Assembly (NCBI GenBank): GCA_010672585.1
Contig: JAAHGF010000003.1
Span: forward strand, 1-64,000
Source: Okeania sp. SIO1I7
GTDB lineage: Bacteria > Cyanobacteriota > Cyanobacteriia > Cyanobacteriales > Microcoleaceae
Direction: 5' to 3'
Length of the DNA: 64,000 nt
Each line of letters starts with the position of its first letter. Within the stretch, counting starts at the first letter, position 1. The notes beneath the pieces are model-generated. The model was not told the DNA's origin and did no database searches. It saw nothing but the letters and a program-made list of their open reading frames with translations. Positions 56,667 to 64,000 of the stretch are shown here, piece by piece. A program made the translations under genes and the position numbers.

Positions 56667-58046
56667 CTATACAGTCGCAACTGACGGAGATTCTTGTTTT
56701 TGTGACATACGCTTCCCAGTCATTACCATTTTTACTCCTCCTGCAGGAGCTATAGTTACACCGCGACGAACTGTTTCGAGCGATCGCTTCTCTAGTAAAG
56801 CCAAACTATAACGTTTGAGAATAGTTGCCAATACCAGTTTCATTTCAAACATAGCAAATGCTGCTCCAATACAACGACGACTACTACCGCCAAAAGGTAA
56901 AAATTCATAAGCAGAATATTGCCTTTCTAAAAATCGTTCTGGTTTAAATTTTTCTGGTTCAGGATACAAATCTTCCCGGTGATGAGTTAGATAAATACAG
57001 GGAGCTAGAGCAGTACCCTCTGGATATGCTTGACCCATAATTGTTATTGGTGATTTAGTTATTCGCGCAGATGTAATTATCGCTACTGGGTAGATACGCA
57101 GGGTTTCACAGCAAACTGCATTCAGATAAGGCAGCTTGATAACTGCCATTGGGTCTGGGTGGTCTCCAAGGTCTTCCAATTCTGACAATAGCTTGTTATA
57201 AATTTCTGGTTGGCGGTGAATCCAATAAAATGCCCATGCTAAAGCTGTTGCAGTGGTTTCATGTCCGGCTAAAAGCAGTGTAATTAACTCATCATGCAAT
57301 TCGCCATCGCTCATAGCTTCCCCTGCTTCATCCCTAGCTAATAGCAGCATTGTCAAAATATCAGTTTGTTTGGGGTCTAGTTTTTGACGACGTTCGGCAA
57401 TTTCTGCATACACTAACTCATCAATTTCTTGCCGTTCCCTGAGAAATTTACCCCACGGACTCCATGAACCCAAATCAATTTGGAGAAATTTTAAAAATAG
57501 CGCACTTGCTTTCCAGGAAGAAGCGAGTGATTCTAAAACTGAATTCAAAAGTTTCTCTAATTTATCATACCTCTGTCCTTCCTCTAAACCGAAGACCGCT
57601 TGTAATATTACCTTTAAAGATATCTCTTGAGTTGATTCTCTCATAGAAAATGGCTGCCCTACTACCCACTTACTAGCTACTTTTTCAGCGATCGCACAAA
57701 TTAACTTACCATAAGCTTGCATTCGCTCTCCATGAAAAGGTGGCATCAAAAGTTGACGATGACGTTGGTGGCGATCGCCGTCTAACAACAATAATGAATT
57801 ATCTCCCACCAGTGGTGCCAACAATTTATTCCCATAACCAGAATCAAACTGTTTTGGATTAGTCTTGAGAATCTCTTCAATAGCCTTCGGATGACTAATA
57901 AATACCATTGGATAATTCAATTTTATTTGAAATGCGTCTCCATATTCCTTTGCACATTTTTCCATAAATGTCAAGGGTTTGGCTACCCACTGAAGGAGTT
58001 GAATCAAAGCTGGAGCTTTTGGACCTGGCAGTTGTGTCATAGTCAT
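56667..58046 (-). CDS. Cytochrome P450 (CYP110-like)
   Basis: A 459-residue soluble bacterial P450. The I-helix AGHETTATALAW, the ExxR motif in CCETLRIYPVA and the heme loop FLPFGGSSRRCIG, with Cys392 as axial ligand, are all intact. The opening QLPGPKAPALIQLLQWVAKP resembles the cyanobacterial CYP110 family, associated with fatty-acid or alkane/terpenoid oxidation. It is a stand-alone gene; no ferredoxin or reductase is nearby. Confidence 0.95.
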   Translation of the reverse strand: MTMTQLPGPKAPALIQLLQWVAKPLTFMEKCAKEYGDAFQIKLNYPMVFISHPKAIEEILKTNPKQFDSGYGNKLLAPLVGDNSLLLLDGDRHQRHRQLLMPPFHGERMQAYGKLICAIAEKVASKWVVGQPFSMRESTQEISLKVILQAVFGLEEGQRYDKLEKLLNSVLESLASSWKASALFLKFLQIDLGSWSPWGKFLRERQEIDELVYAEIAERRQKLDPKQTDILTMLLLARDEAGEAMSDGELHDELITLLLAGHETTATALAWAFYWIHRQPEIYNKLLSELEDLGDHPDPMAVIKLPYLNAVCCETLRIYPVAIITSARITKSPITIMGQAYPEGTALAPCIYLTHHREDLYPEPEKFKPERFLERQYSAYEFLPFGGSSRRCIGAAFAMFEMKLVLATILKRYSLALLEKRSLETVRRGVTIAPAGGVKMVMTGKRMSQKQESPSVATV

Positions 58047-58199
58047 ATTTCTATTCCTATCTAGTTGTCTTTCTTATCTTCTAAGTATTTTAATTGTTAA
58101 TTTTTTTTTTACCGAAAAATTGGGTTTAAAGCCTCACCCATAAGTGGGCGACTTTTTAGTTGTTTTTTTTGAATACATATGTTATATTTTCGTTAGTAG

Positions 58200-59378
58200 T
58201 TAATTAGACTTTATTGCCCTAGCACGCTCCCAACTTTTATTAGCTTCTTCTATAAAACCTAAATCTCTCAAAACATTCCCCCGCTCATACCAACCATTGT
58301 CAAAATTAGGTTTAATTTCTAAAGCCTGATCATAACAACCAATTGCTTCGGTTAAACTGCCTAAATTAACGAGAAAACTAGCTTTATTATACCAAGCCAA
58401 ATAATAACCAGAATTAATTTCTATCGCCCGCTGACAACTAGCGATCGCCTCTTCCCACCTTCCTAACTTTCCCAGTGCTTCAGCACGGTTATTCCAAGCC
58501 AAATAATCATCAGACTTAATTTCTATTGCTTTGTCATGGCTAGCGATCGCTTCTGACCACCTTTCTAGTTGTACTAAAGCTTTCCCACGATTGTACCAAA
58601 CTTGATGGTAATCTGGCTTTAGAGCTAGAGCGCTTTCCCAACTATCAACTGCTCCAACTAAATCTCCTGCTTTTGCCTGCTCCAAACCCAACTTCGCCCA
58701 TATTTCAGCATTACTCTCAGCAGACTGTGCTTGATTTTCCACCCCTATCCCAAGCTGACTAACCATTGCCTGAATAACTACTCTAGGGTCACTCGTTTGT
58801 ACCCCTAACTGTTGTGCAACTGTTGCTAATAAATTAGGATTTTCCTGAAGTTTAACTACTAATTCTGACATGGTATCATCATCTTTTTCTTCACCCACGA
58901 ATGTTTGTGGACGTGGAGAAACACCAACATCAGGTCCATCATACTCCCAGACCGCCCCACTATCATCCCTACTTAAAAGTTGAGTACCAATATTATTAGC
59001 CATTGCTCCCAAAGATTGTAAAGAGGGTAGCGATCGCGTCAATTCAGCAAACCCTACCATCCTCTGAGCTAACTCATCATTAGGTTTAGGGGAGACTAAT
59101 AACCTTTCTCCAAACCGTTCCAACCATTCCTGCCAAAGTTCAGGTTTGCCCCTTTCTCCTAATTCATCAAAAAATCTTTGCACGCGCTCAGACTGCCAAC
59201 CCTGGACAACACCCTCCAATAGTTGACCAAACAAAAAATCATAATCTGTATCTGTCAATGTGGGCAAAGACTCAGAAGTTTGTTGAGTGTTCTCAGATAC
59301 ATCTAGACGAGACTGAGAAAATAACCCCAAAAGTTTTGTCCATAAATTTTTGAGCCATTGCCAAATTCTATGAAGCAT
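58200..59378 (-). CDS. TPR-repeat protein
   Basis: A 392-residue protein. The first 20 residues (MLHRIWQWLKNLWTKLLGLF) are an amphipathic, Trp-rich segment that may attach to membrane. A poorly characterised region to about residue 225 follows, and the C-terminal 165 residues carry at least four TPR units (for example LGLEQAKAGDLVGAVDSWES, AWYNKASFLVNLGSLTEAIG). Probable protein-protein adaptor; partner unknown. Confidence 0.9.
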   Translation of the reverse strand: MLHRIWQWLKNLWTKLLGLFSQSRLDVSENTQQTSESLPTLTDTDYDFLFGQLLEGVVQGWQSERVQRFFDELGERGKPELWQEWLERFGERLLVSPKPNDELAQRMVGFAELTRSLPSLQSLGAMANNIGTQLLSRDDSGAVWEYDGPDVGVSPRPQTFVGEEKDDDTMSELVVKLQENPNLLATVAQQLGVQTSDPRVVIQAMVSQLGIGVENQAQSAESNAEIWAKLGLEQAKAGDLVGAVDSWESALALKPDYHQVWYNRGKALVQLERWSEAIASHDKAIEIKSDDYLAWNNRAEALGKLGRWEEAIASCQRAIEINSGYYLAWYNKASFLVNLGSLTEAIGCYDQALEIKPNFDNGWYERGNVLRDLGFIEEANKSWERARAIKSN

Positions 59379-59383
59379 TTGTT

Positions 59384-59566
59384 ATATCATGTCCGGTTGA
59401 ATAGTTATAAATAAATGACGAAGTCCTCAGGAGTCAACCCACCCCTCGCCCCTCCCAGGAGGGGAAGGACCGAGTCAGGAGGGAAGAAAGAAGGAAGAAG
59501 TAAGAAAAGAAAGGAGGAAAAGGAGAAAGTTTTTTTTTGATCACTAATTATCCGGACATAATATTA
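59384..59566. mobile_element. MITE-like element with ATATCATGTCCGG ends
   Basis: A 183-bp element between ATATCATGTCCGGTTGA (59384) and TCCGGACATAATAT (to 59564). It includes a CCCCTCCCAGGAGGGG palindrome and purine-rich AGGAAGAAG sequence. Its left end is directly upstream of the TPR gene's start codon. Confidence 0.7.
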
Positions 59567-60227
59567 AATATCAGAAGTAGTTTAAAACACTGTAGAAAAT
59601 CGTTACCTAAATAAGTATCATTCTGACAAGGCTTCTCCCAGTCAATTTTAGATGTTTTACTAGCATAACTTTCTTCATTTTCTATGACTTTTATGCCAAC
59701 TATTCGAGCCTTCATCTCCCAAAAAATAATCTATGAGTAATAGACATCTCCGATCATAAAAAATCAAATCAATTATCACAATATATATATCAATTCTTTC
59801 CCCCTACTGCCTACTCCCTCTTTTGGTGGAGATATCTAATGGGTAATGATCAACTTATAAAGTCATCAATTACCCATTTGAAAACTTTTATGGCACTACG
59901 GATTTAGGTTAGGAAACTACTAAACCCTATTTGCGTTTGCGTAGCATCCCGTAGGGAAGCATTGACCTAGGAAAAACTAGCGTTATATGACTTTTGACTT
60001 TTTAATTTTGACTTTTGACTTCTAACTTCTAACTTGCGTGTAGCGCTATACTTTCCTGGCAGGAAGTCCCACGCTGTAATATTCGATTCAGCGCCTTATG
60101 GGAGAGCCAGAACATGGTATATTGAGGGATACAGAGGGAGGACATCACCTCTGTATAAACTGCAACTCCTTTGCGGGTTGAAGAATCCCGCGTTGTTGCT
60201 CAAGCGCAACATCGGGAGTATGGTATG
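59567..60227. mobile_element. Gap with IS200/IS605-type end remnant
   Basis: No intact gene. From about 60040 to 60227 the sequence resembles the 3' flank of a TnpB-type element, ending with AATCCCGCGTTGTTGC, a hairpin partner GCAACATCGGGAG (60200-60222) and a TATGTCAA tail, as at 26030 and 63168. No transposase coding remains. A GCGTAGCATCCCGTAGGGAA short palindromic repeat is at about 59941. Confidence 0.5.
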
Positions 60228-61526
60228 TCAAAGAGCAGACATAACTTCTTTTGCTGCAGCTAAAGTTTTGTCAATATCTTCCTCTGTATGAGCTAAAGAA
60301 GTAAAACCTGCCTCAAACTGAGAAGGAGCTAAATAAATTCCTCGCTCCAACATTCCACGATGGAACTTGCTAAACTTACTCAAATCAGACTTTTTGGCAT
60401 CATCATAATCGTGAACTGGGCCTTTATTGAAAAAGATACCAAACATTGCGCTAATATACCCACCACAAATAGGATTACCAGTTTCTTTACCAAGCTCTAA
60501 CAAGCCATCAGCAAGTCTTTTAGTAATTTTATCCAACTGTTCATAAGTACCTGGTTCCTTTAGTAACTCCAGAGTCTTAATACCAGCAGTCATAGCTAGA
60601 GGATTACCAGACAGAGTACCCGCTTGATACATTGGGCCTGCTGGGGCTACCATTGACATAATATCCTCGCGACCACCATAAGCTCCTACAGGCAAACCAC
60701 CACCAATAATTTTGCCTAAAGTTGTTAAGTCTGGAGTAACCTGAAATTTTTCCTGAGCACCACCATAAGCAATACGAAAACCAGTCATAACTTCGTCAAA
60801 CACCAGTAAAGCATCATTGTCTTTGGTAATCATCCGTAACCCTTCCAAGAAACCTGCATCTGGGGTAATAAATCCAGAATTACCAACTACTGGTTCAAGG
60901 ATCACACCAGAAATTTGGCCAGGGTTGTCGGCAAAGAGTTGCTTAACTGCTTCTAAGTCATTGTAGGGAGCAGTTAAGGTATTGCTAGTAACAGACTTAG
61001 GGACTCCAGGAGAGTCTGGCAGACCCAGAGTTGCCACACCAGAACCAGCTTTAACAAGGAACATATCAGCGTGGCCATGATAACAACCTTCAAATTTTAT
61101 GACTTTGTCTCTACCTGTAAAAGCTCTCATTAAACGCAGTACGGCCATACAAGCTTCTGTACCAGAATTGACAAAGCGGACCATTTCAATGCTAGGTACA
61201 GCATCAATAACCATTTCAGCCAAGATATTTTCTAAAGCACAGGGTGCGCCAAAGCTGGTGCCTTTTTCCAGAACTTCTTTGAGAGAATTTAATACATCTG
61301 GGTGAGCATGACCACAGATAGCTGGTCCCCAAGTACCAACATAGTCAATATATTGATTACCATCAACATCCCAGATATATGCTCCCTTAACTCGATCAAA
61401 TACAATTGGTTGGCCACCAACAGACTTAAATGCTCTGACCGGGGAACTTACTCCCCCAGGCATGAGTTTTTGGGCTGCTGCAAAAATTTCTTCAGATTTA
61501 GTGGTATTAAGTGTGGTTACTACCAA
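60228..61526 (-). CDS. hemL: Glutamate-1-semialdehyde 2,1-aminomutase
   Basis: A 432-residue PLP enzyme of the C5 tetrapyrrole pathway that converts glutamate-1-semialdehyde to 5-aminolevulinate, feeding chlorophyll, heme and phycobilins. The PLP lysine is Lys272 in [14 protein letters not shown]; other motifs are [24 protein letters not shown] and [12 protein letters not shown]. The start is TTG, seven bases after AAGGAG; no in-frame ATG or GTG gives the normal N-terminus. Confidence 0.97.
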   Translation of the reverse strand: MVVTTLNTTKSEEIFAAAQKLMPGGVSSPVRAFKSVGGQPIVFDRVKGAYIWDVDGNQYIDYVGTWGPAICGHAHPDVLNSLKEVLEKGTSFGAPCALENILAEMVIDAVPSIEMVRFVNSGTEACMAVLRLMRAFTGRDKVIKFEGCYHGHADMFLVKAGSGVATLGLPDSPGVPKSVTSNTLTAPYNDLEAVKQLFADNPGQISGVILEPVVGNSGFITPDAGFLEGLRMITKDNDALLVFDEVMTGFRIAYGGAQEKFQVTPDLTTLGKIIGGGLPVGAYGGREDIMSMVAPAGPMYQAGTLSGNPLAMTAGIKTLELLKEPGTYEQLDKITKRLADGLLELGKETGNPICGGYISAMFGIFFNKGPVHDYDDAKKSDLSKFSKFHRGMLERGIYLAPSQFEAGFTSLAHTEEDIDKTLAAAKEVMSAL

Positions 61527-61813
61527 TTTTCATCTCCTTAATTTGTGTTTGCTTCAATCCCTACAGGGGATTTTATGTTATCACCAAATTCAAATAAACT
61601 TAATATGTATATCTAGGTAATTGTATCATTGCGCTAGGGGTATATTGAGAGTTAATGTTGGAGAATTATGAAGCTTATTCTTGACAGTTTTTTTATTCTA
61701 TGATAGAAACCTAAATAAAAAAATAACAAATTAAAACTTAAAATTAAATATTCAGAAAATACTAAGAAGATATCCTAGAGTTTTAATATACAAATAGATT
61801 TTTTTGGCAAATT

Positions 61814-62482
61814 ATGTCTACCTCCGAACCAGTAGCTTTAAGTCAATCGATTCCAGTGGAGCAGGTTCGTTACAATGAACAAGGACTTGTGCCTGCTATT
61901 GTTCAAGATTATTTAGATGGTACAGTATTAATGATGGCCTGGATGAATCAGGAATCATTGCAAAAAACTCTAGAAACAGCACAAACTTGGTTTTGGAGTC
62001 GTTCTCGTCAGGAGTTTTGGCATAAAGGCGCAACTTCTGGTCATTTTCAGAAGATTAAGTGGATGCGCTACGACTGTGATAGCGATACTTTGTTAGTGGG
62101 AGTGGAACAGGTCGGAGATATTGCCTGTCATAAAGGAGAGAGGAGTTGTTTTCATCAGGTGGATGGGGAGGTTGTCAAGCCACCTGCAGATATGTTATCT
62201 CAGCTTTTTGATGTGATTTGCGATCGCCGTGACCATCCCCAGGAAAGTTCTTATACCTGTAAATTATTTGCCGGGGGAGATAATAAGATTCTGAAGAAAA
62301 TTGGGGAAGAGTCAGCAGAAGTAGTAATGGCGTGTAAGGATGATGAGAAAGAGGCGATCGCTTCGGAAGTAGCAGATTTGTTTTACCATACTTTAGTTGC
62401 TCTAGCCCAGCATAATGTTGAATTGCGAGATGTATATCGGAAGTTGGATGAAAGGAGACCAAAAAACAAATACTATAAATAG
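61814..62482 (+). CDS. hisIE: Bifunctional histidine biosynthesis protein HisIE
   Basis: A 222-residue fusion. The N-terminal 120 residues are phosphoribosyl-AMP cyclohydrolase ([40 protein letters not shown]). The C-terminal 95 residues are phosphoribosyl-ATP pyrophosphatase ([20 protein letters not shown]). The two act in steps 2 and 3 of histidine synthesis. Divergent from hemL across a 290-bp gap. Confidence 0.96.
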   Translation: MSTSEPVALSQSIPVEQVRYNEQGLVPAIVQDYLDGTVLMMAWMNQESLQKTLETAQTWFWSRSRQEFWHKGATSGHFQKIKWMRYDCDSDTLLVGVEQVGDIACHKGERSCFHQVDGEVVKPPADMLSQLFDVICDRRDHPQESSYTCKLFAGGDNKILKKIGEESAEVVMACKDDEKEAIASEVADLFYHTLVALAQHNVELRDVYRKLDERRPKNKYYK

Positions 62483-62739
62483 GTAACTTGTTCAACAATT
62501 AATAATTAATAATGAATAATTAATTATTACCTCTTCTTTTCAAGGAGAGGATTGACTAATCATGAAAAATTTTTCTTCTCTTGGTCGATGGTCGGACAGC
62601 TCCGAGACCTCGCCATCCCACCCTAAGGGAAGCTGCGCCAACGACTGCTTGTTTCTCCTTGTAGAGCGACAGCTCGCGGCGCAGCCAAGGAGAGGCTTTA
62701 AACCTTAATTATTCGGTAATAGTAGCAGATCAAAATTAG
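62483..62739. repeat. Inverted copy of the 36590-36730 repeat
   Basis: No gene. It holds TAATTAATAA runs, GAGACCTCGCCATCCCACCC and GGAAGCTGCGCCAACGACTG, the inverted and expanded version of the sequence near 36650-36730, bounded by ACCTCTTCTTTTCAAGG and AAGGAGAGGCTTTAAACC arms. It abuts the 5' side of the TnpB remnant. Confidence 0.5.
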
Positions 62740-63117
62740 ACAAGAGCGATAGAAAACCTACAAGTGCGTAACATGGTTAAAAACCACCATTTAGCTAAGT
62801 CAATTAATGATGCTGCTTGGTATAAATTTAGAGAATGGTTAGAGTATTTTGGAAATATTTATGAGGTTCCTGTTATTGCTGTTGAACCTAAAAATACATC
62901 CCAAAACTGCTCAAATTGTGGTGAAAAAGTCAGCAAAACCTTAAGCACTAGAACTCACAAATGTCCTCACTGCGGTGATCAAGCAGATAGAGATGTTAGC
63001 GTAGCTCCTCCGCAGGAGGCAAATGCTGCAATTAATATTCTTAAAACTGGATTAAAGCAGTTATCAACTACCCCTGCGGGGGAAGTAACACCTCTGGAGA
63101 GACTGGTCTCTGTTTGA
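62740..63117 (+). pseudogene. TnpB C-terminal fragment with palindromic insertion
   Basis: The frame after the stop at 62737 gives RAIENLQVRNMVKNHHLAKS, continuing to a zinc ribbon CSNCG...CPHCG and DRDV. This is the C-terminal third of an IS200/IS605-family TnpB (RNA-guided nuclease ancestor of Cas12). The N-terminal two thirds are missing, so it is a relic. Normally DRDV is followed at once by NAAINI; here eight codons (SVAPPQEA) intervene, made of a GCTCCTCCGCAGGAGGC palindrome. The reading frame is kept and the final tail (TPLERLVSV) is intact. Confidence 0.75.
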
Positions 63118-63213
63118 ATGGGGAAACTCAAACAAATAAGCCAACTCGTGGAAAGAGGAAGCTCTCTTAGCGATAAGAGAATCCCCGTCTATGCGCGAGC
63201 GGGGAGAACGTCA
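63118..63213. mobile_element. IS200/IS605-type right end
   Basis: Directly after the TnpB remnant comes AAGAGAATCCCCGTCTATGC with hairpin arms CCCCG/CGGGG and a GAACGTCAA tail, the typical right end of cyanobacterial IS605-type elements; the guide (omega) RNA of an active copy would overlap here. Confidence 0.6.
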
Positions 63214-63214
63214 A

Positions 63215-63484
63215 TAATTAGGGTTTGCTGAATAAGTCTCTTTGCTAAGGCAGGGAGTAGGGAGTAGGGAGTAGGGAGTAGGGAGTAGCTAAAACTCAAG
63301 AGTTGGAGGGAGTTGTAGAGGAGGTAGGAGGAAAAATTATCCCTTGCCAACTCTGCCCAACTATATGCCAAAATACTCACTTTTTGAGCCTTCTTAGGCG
63401 AAAATAAGGTACTTTTTCACGATCTAAAAAGGCTAAAACCTTTATCTATAAAGACTTTGACATTTAATCAGCAAACCCTAATTA
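63215..63484. mobile_element. MITE-like element with AATTAGGGTTTGCTG ends
   Basis: A 270-bp element, TAATTAGGGTTTGCTGAATA at the left and its inverted partner TCAGCAAACCCTAATTA at the right, with GGGAGTA heptamers near 63260. It is the same family as 48780-49078 in opposite orientation. The following 325 bp to the lipocalin-like gene have no other recognisable feature apart from probable promoter sequence. Confidence 0.7.
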
Positions 63485-63809
63485 CTGAATAATTGAAGTT
63501 TTGAGTAAGTTTAGCGCTATGGGAAAGTCAGAAGTAATACCTGACTAAGTTTGAGCATTTATAAATGTCATCGCCTATTTGCGTAGTGCTATACAATACT
63601 ATTTTGGGAATTGGTATTACCTCACTCAGTCAAGAAAAATTGGTAGTCCTAAATATGTTTTAATTTTAGTTGCTATATCCCTTTAATTGTCAGAAGGTAG
63701 ACTAGAAAAATCATTACTTGTTTACCACTACCGAAAAATTTATAACCATTTTCTCAATTGAACTCTAGTATTATATGTTAATTTCTGCACAACAAAATCA
63801 GGAACTAAA

Positions 63810-64000
63810 ATGGTACAAAATCGATTTGTTGGAACTTGGCGACTGGTATCTTTTGAACTCAAAGATGTAAATGGTGAAGTAACCTACCCATACGGTAAAG
63901 ATACGATCGGATATCTAATGTATGCAGAAGATGGATATATGTCAACGGTAATTATGACTGCAAGGCGTCCCAAATTTTCCTCTGCAGATTTTTTGGGAGG
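63810..64000 (+). CDS. Lipocalin-like domain protein (5' part, cut by window end)
   Basis: The frame from ATG 63810, preceded by an AGGA box, reads MVQNRFVGTWRLVSFELKDV, then NGEVTYPYGKDTIGYLMYAE and DGYMSTVIMTARRPKFSSAD, and remains open to the end of the window. The GTWRLVSFE start is typical of the lipocalin-like (Lipocalin_5) family of small beta-barrel proteins. Only the first 63 residues are present here. Confidence 0.8.
   Translation, partial: MVQNRFVGTWRLVSFELKDVNGEVTYPYGKDTIGYLMYAEDGYMSTVIMTARRPKFSSADFLG

Noticed and set aside
60034..60291. 85-codon plus-strand frame ending inside hemL
   Set aside because: It covers an IS200/IS605 right-end remnant and runs antisense into hemL; not a plausible protein.
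63189..63380. 63-codon minus-strand frame after the TnpB remnant
   Set aside because: Its Ser/Leu/Pro repeat translation comes from the GGGAGTA heptamer array.

Overview
The window looks like a chromosomal segment of a filamentous, low-GC cyanobacterium (Oscillatoriales type; Okeania, Trichodesmium or Moorena relatives come to mind, but this is not proven). The reasons are the many HIP1 octamers (GCGATCGC), heptameric short tandem repeats of the CTCCCTA type, a dense load of small palindromic elements, and cyanobacterial housekeeping genes (hemL, hisIE, glgX, nifJ, a CYP110-like P450).

Region 1 (about 118-25252, all on the minus strand, transcribed right to left) is one extracellular/thylakoid-type contractile injection system (eCIS/tCIS) locus. 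In transcription order it holds a Pvc16/DUF4255 cap protein, tail sheath, tail tube, a tail-assembly protein with an overlapping start-less partner, a low-complexity eCIS-associated protein, a pair of small DUF6887/DUF6888-like proteins, a LysM tail-to-baseplate adaptor, a gpD-like hub and a separate gpV-like spike, a PAAR tip, a gp25 baseplate protein, two large baseplate-J-like proteins, a gpI-like baseplate protein, a fibre-like protein, a small coiled-coil protein, a 1509-residue DUF4157 protein with a second C-terminal metalloprotease motif (the likely cargo), an AT-rich unknown protein, and an AAA+ ATPase of the Afp15 type. I recognise no separate tape-measure protein.

Region 2 (25253-30956) holds IS200/IS605 debris, a large secreted FG-GAP/SBBP/RTX protein, and a 152-bp tandem array nested between MITE-like ends. 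Region 3 (30957-38755) holds signalling NTPases: a kinase-AAA-GAF-AAA_35 giant, and an HTH plus AAA_35 pair separated by a frame change at an A9 tract, followed by a dead IS630-type transposase. Region 4 (38875-44026) is a dihydroorotate-dehydrogenase-like gene beside nifJ. Region 5 (44873-48620) is a four-gene block of unknown function with two coiled-coil paralogues.

Region 6 (49073-64000) contains a small hypothetical gene divergent from an Xre-ImmA pair whose shared upstream region carries four TTGA-N8-TCAA motifs, a Uma2 protein, glgX, two universal stress proteins, a P450, a TPR protein, hemL, hisIE, a decayed TnpB gene with a short in-frame palindromic insertion, and the start of a lipocalin-like gene. 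Intergenic space is dominated by at least four families of short inverted-repeat elements.
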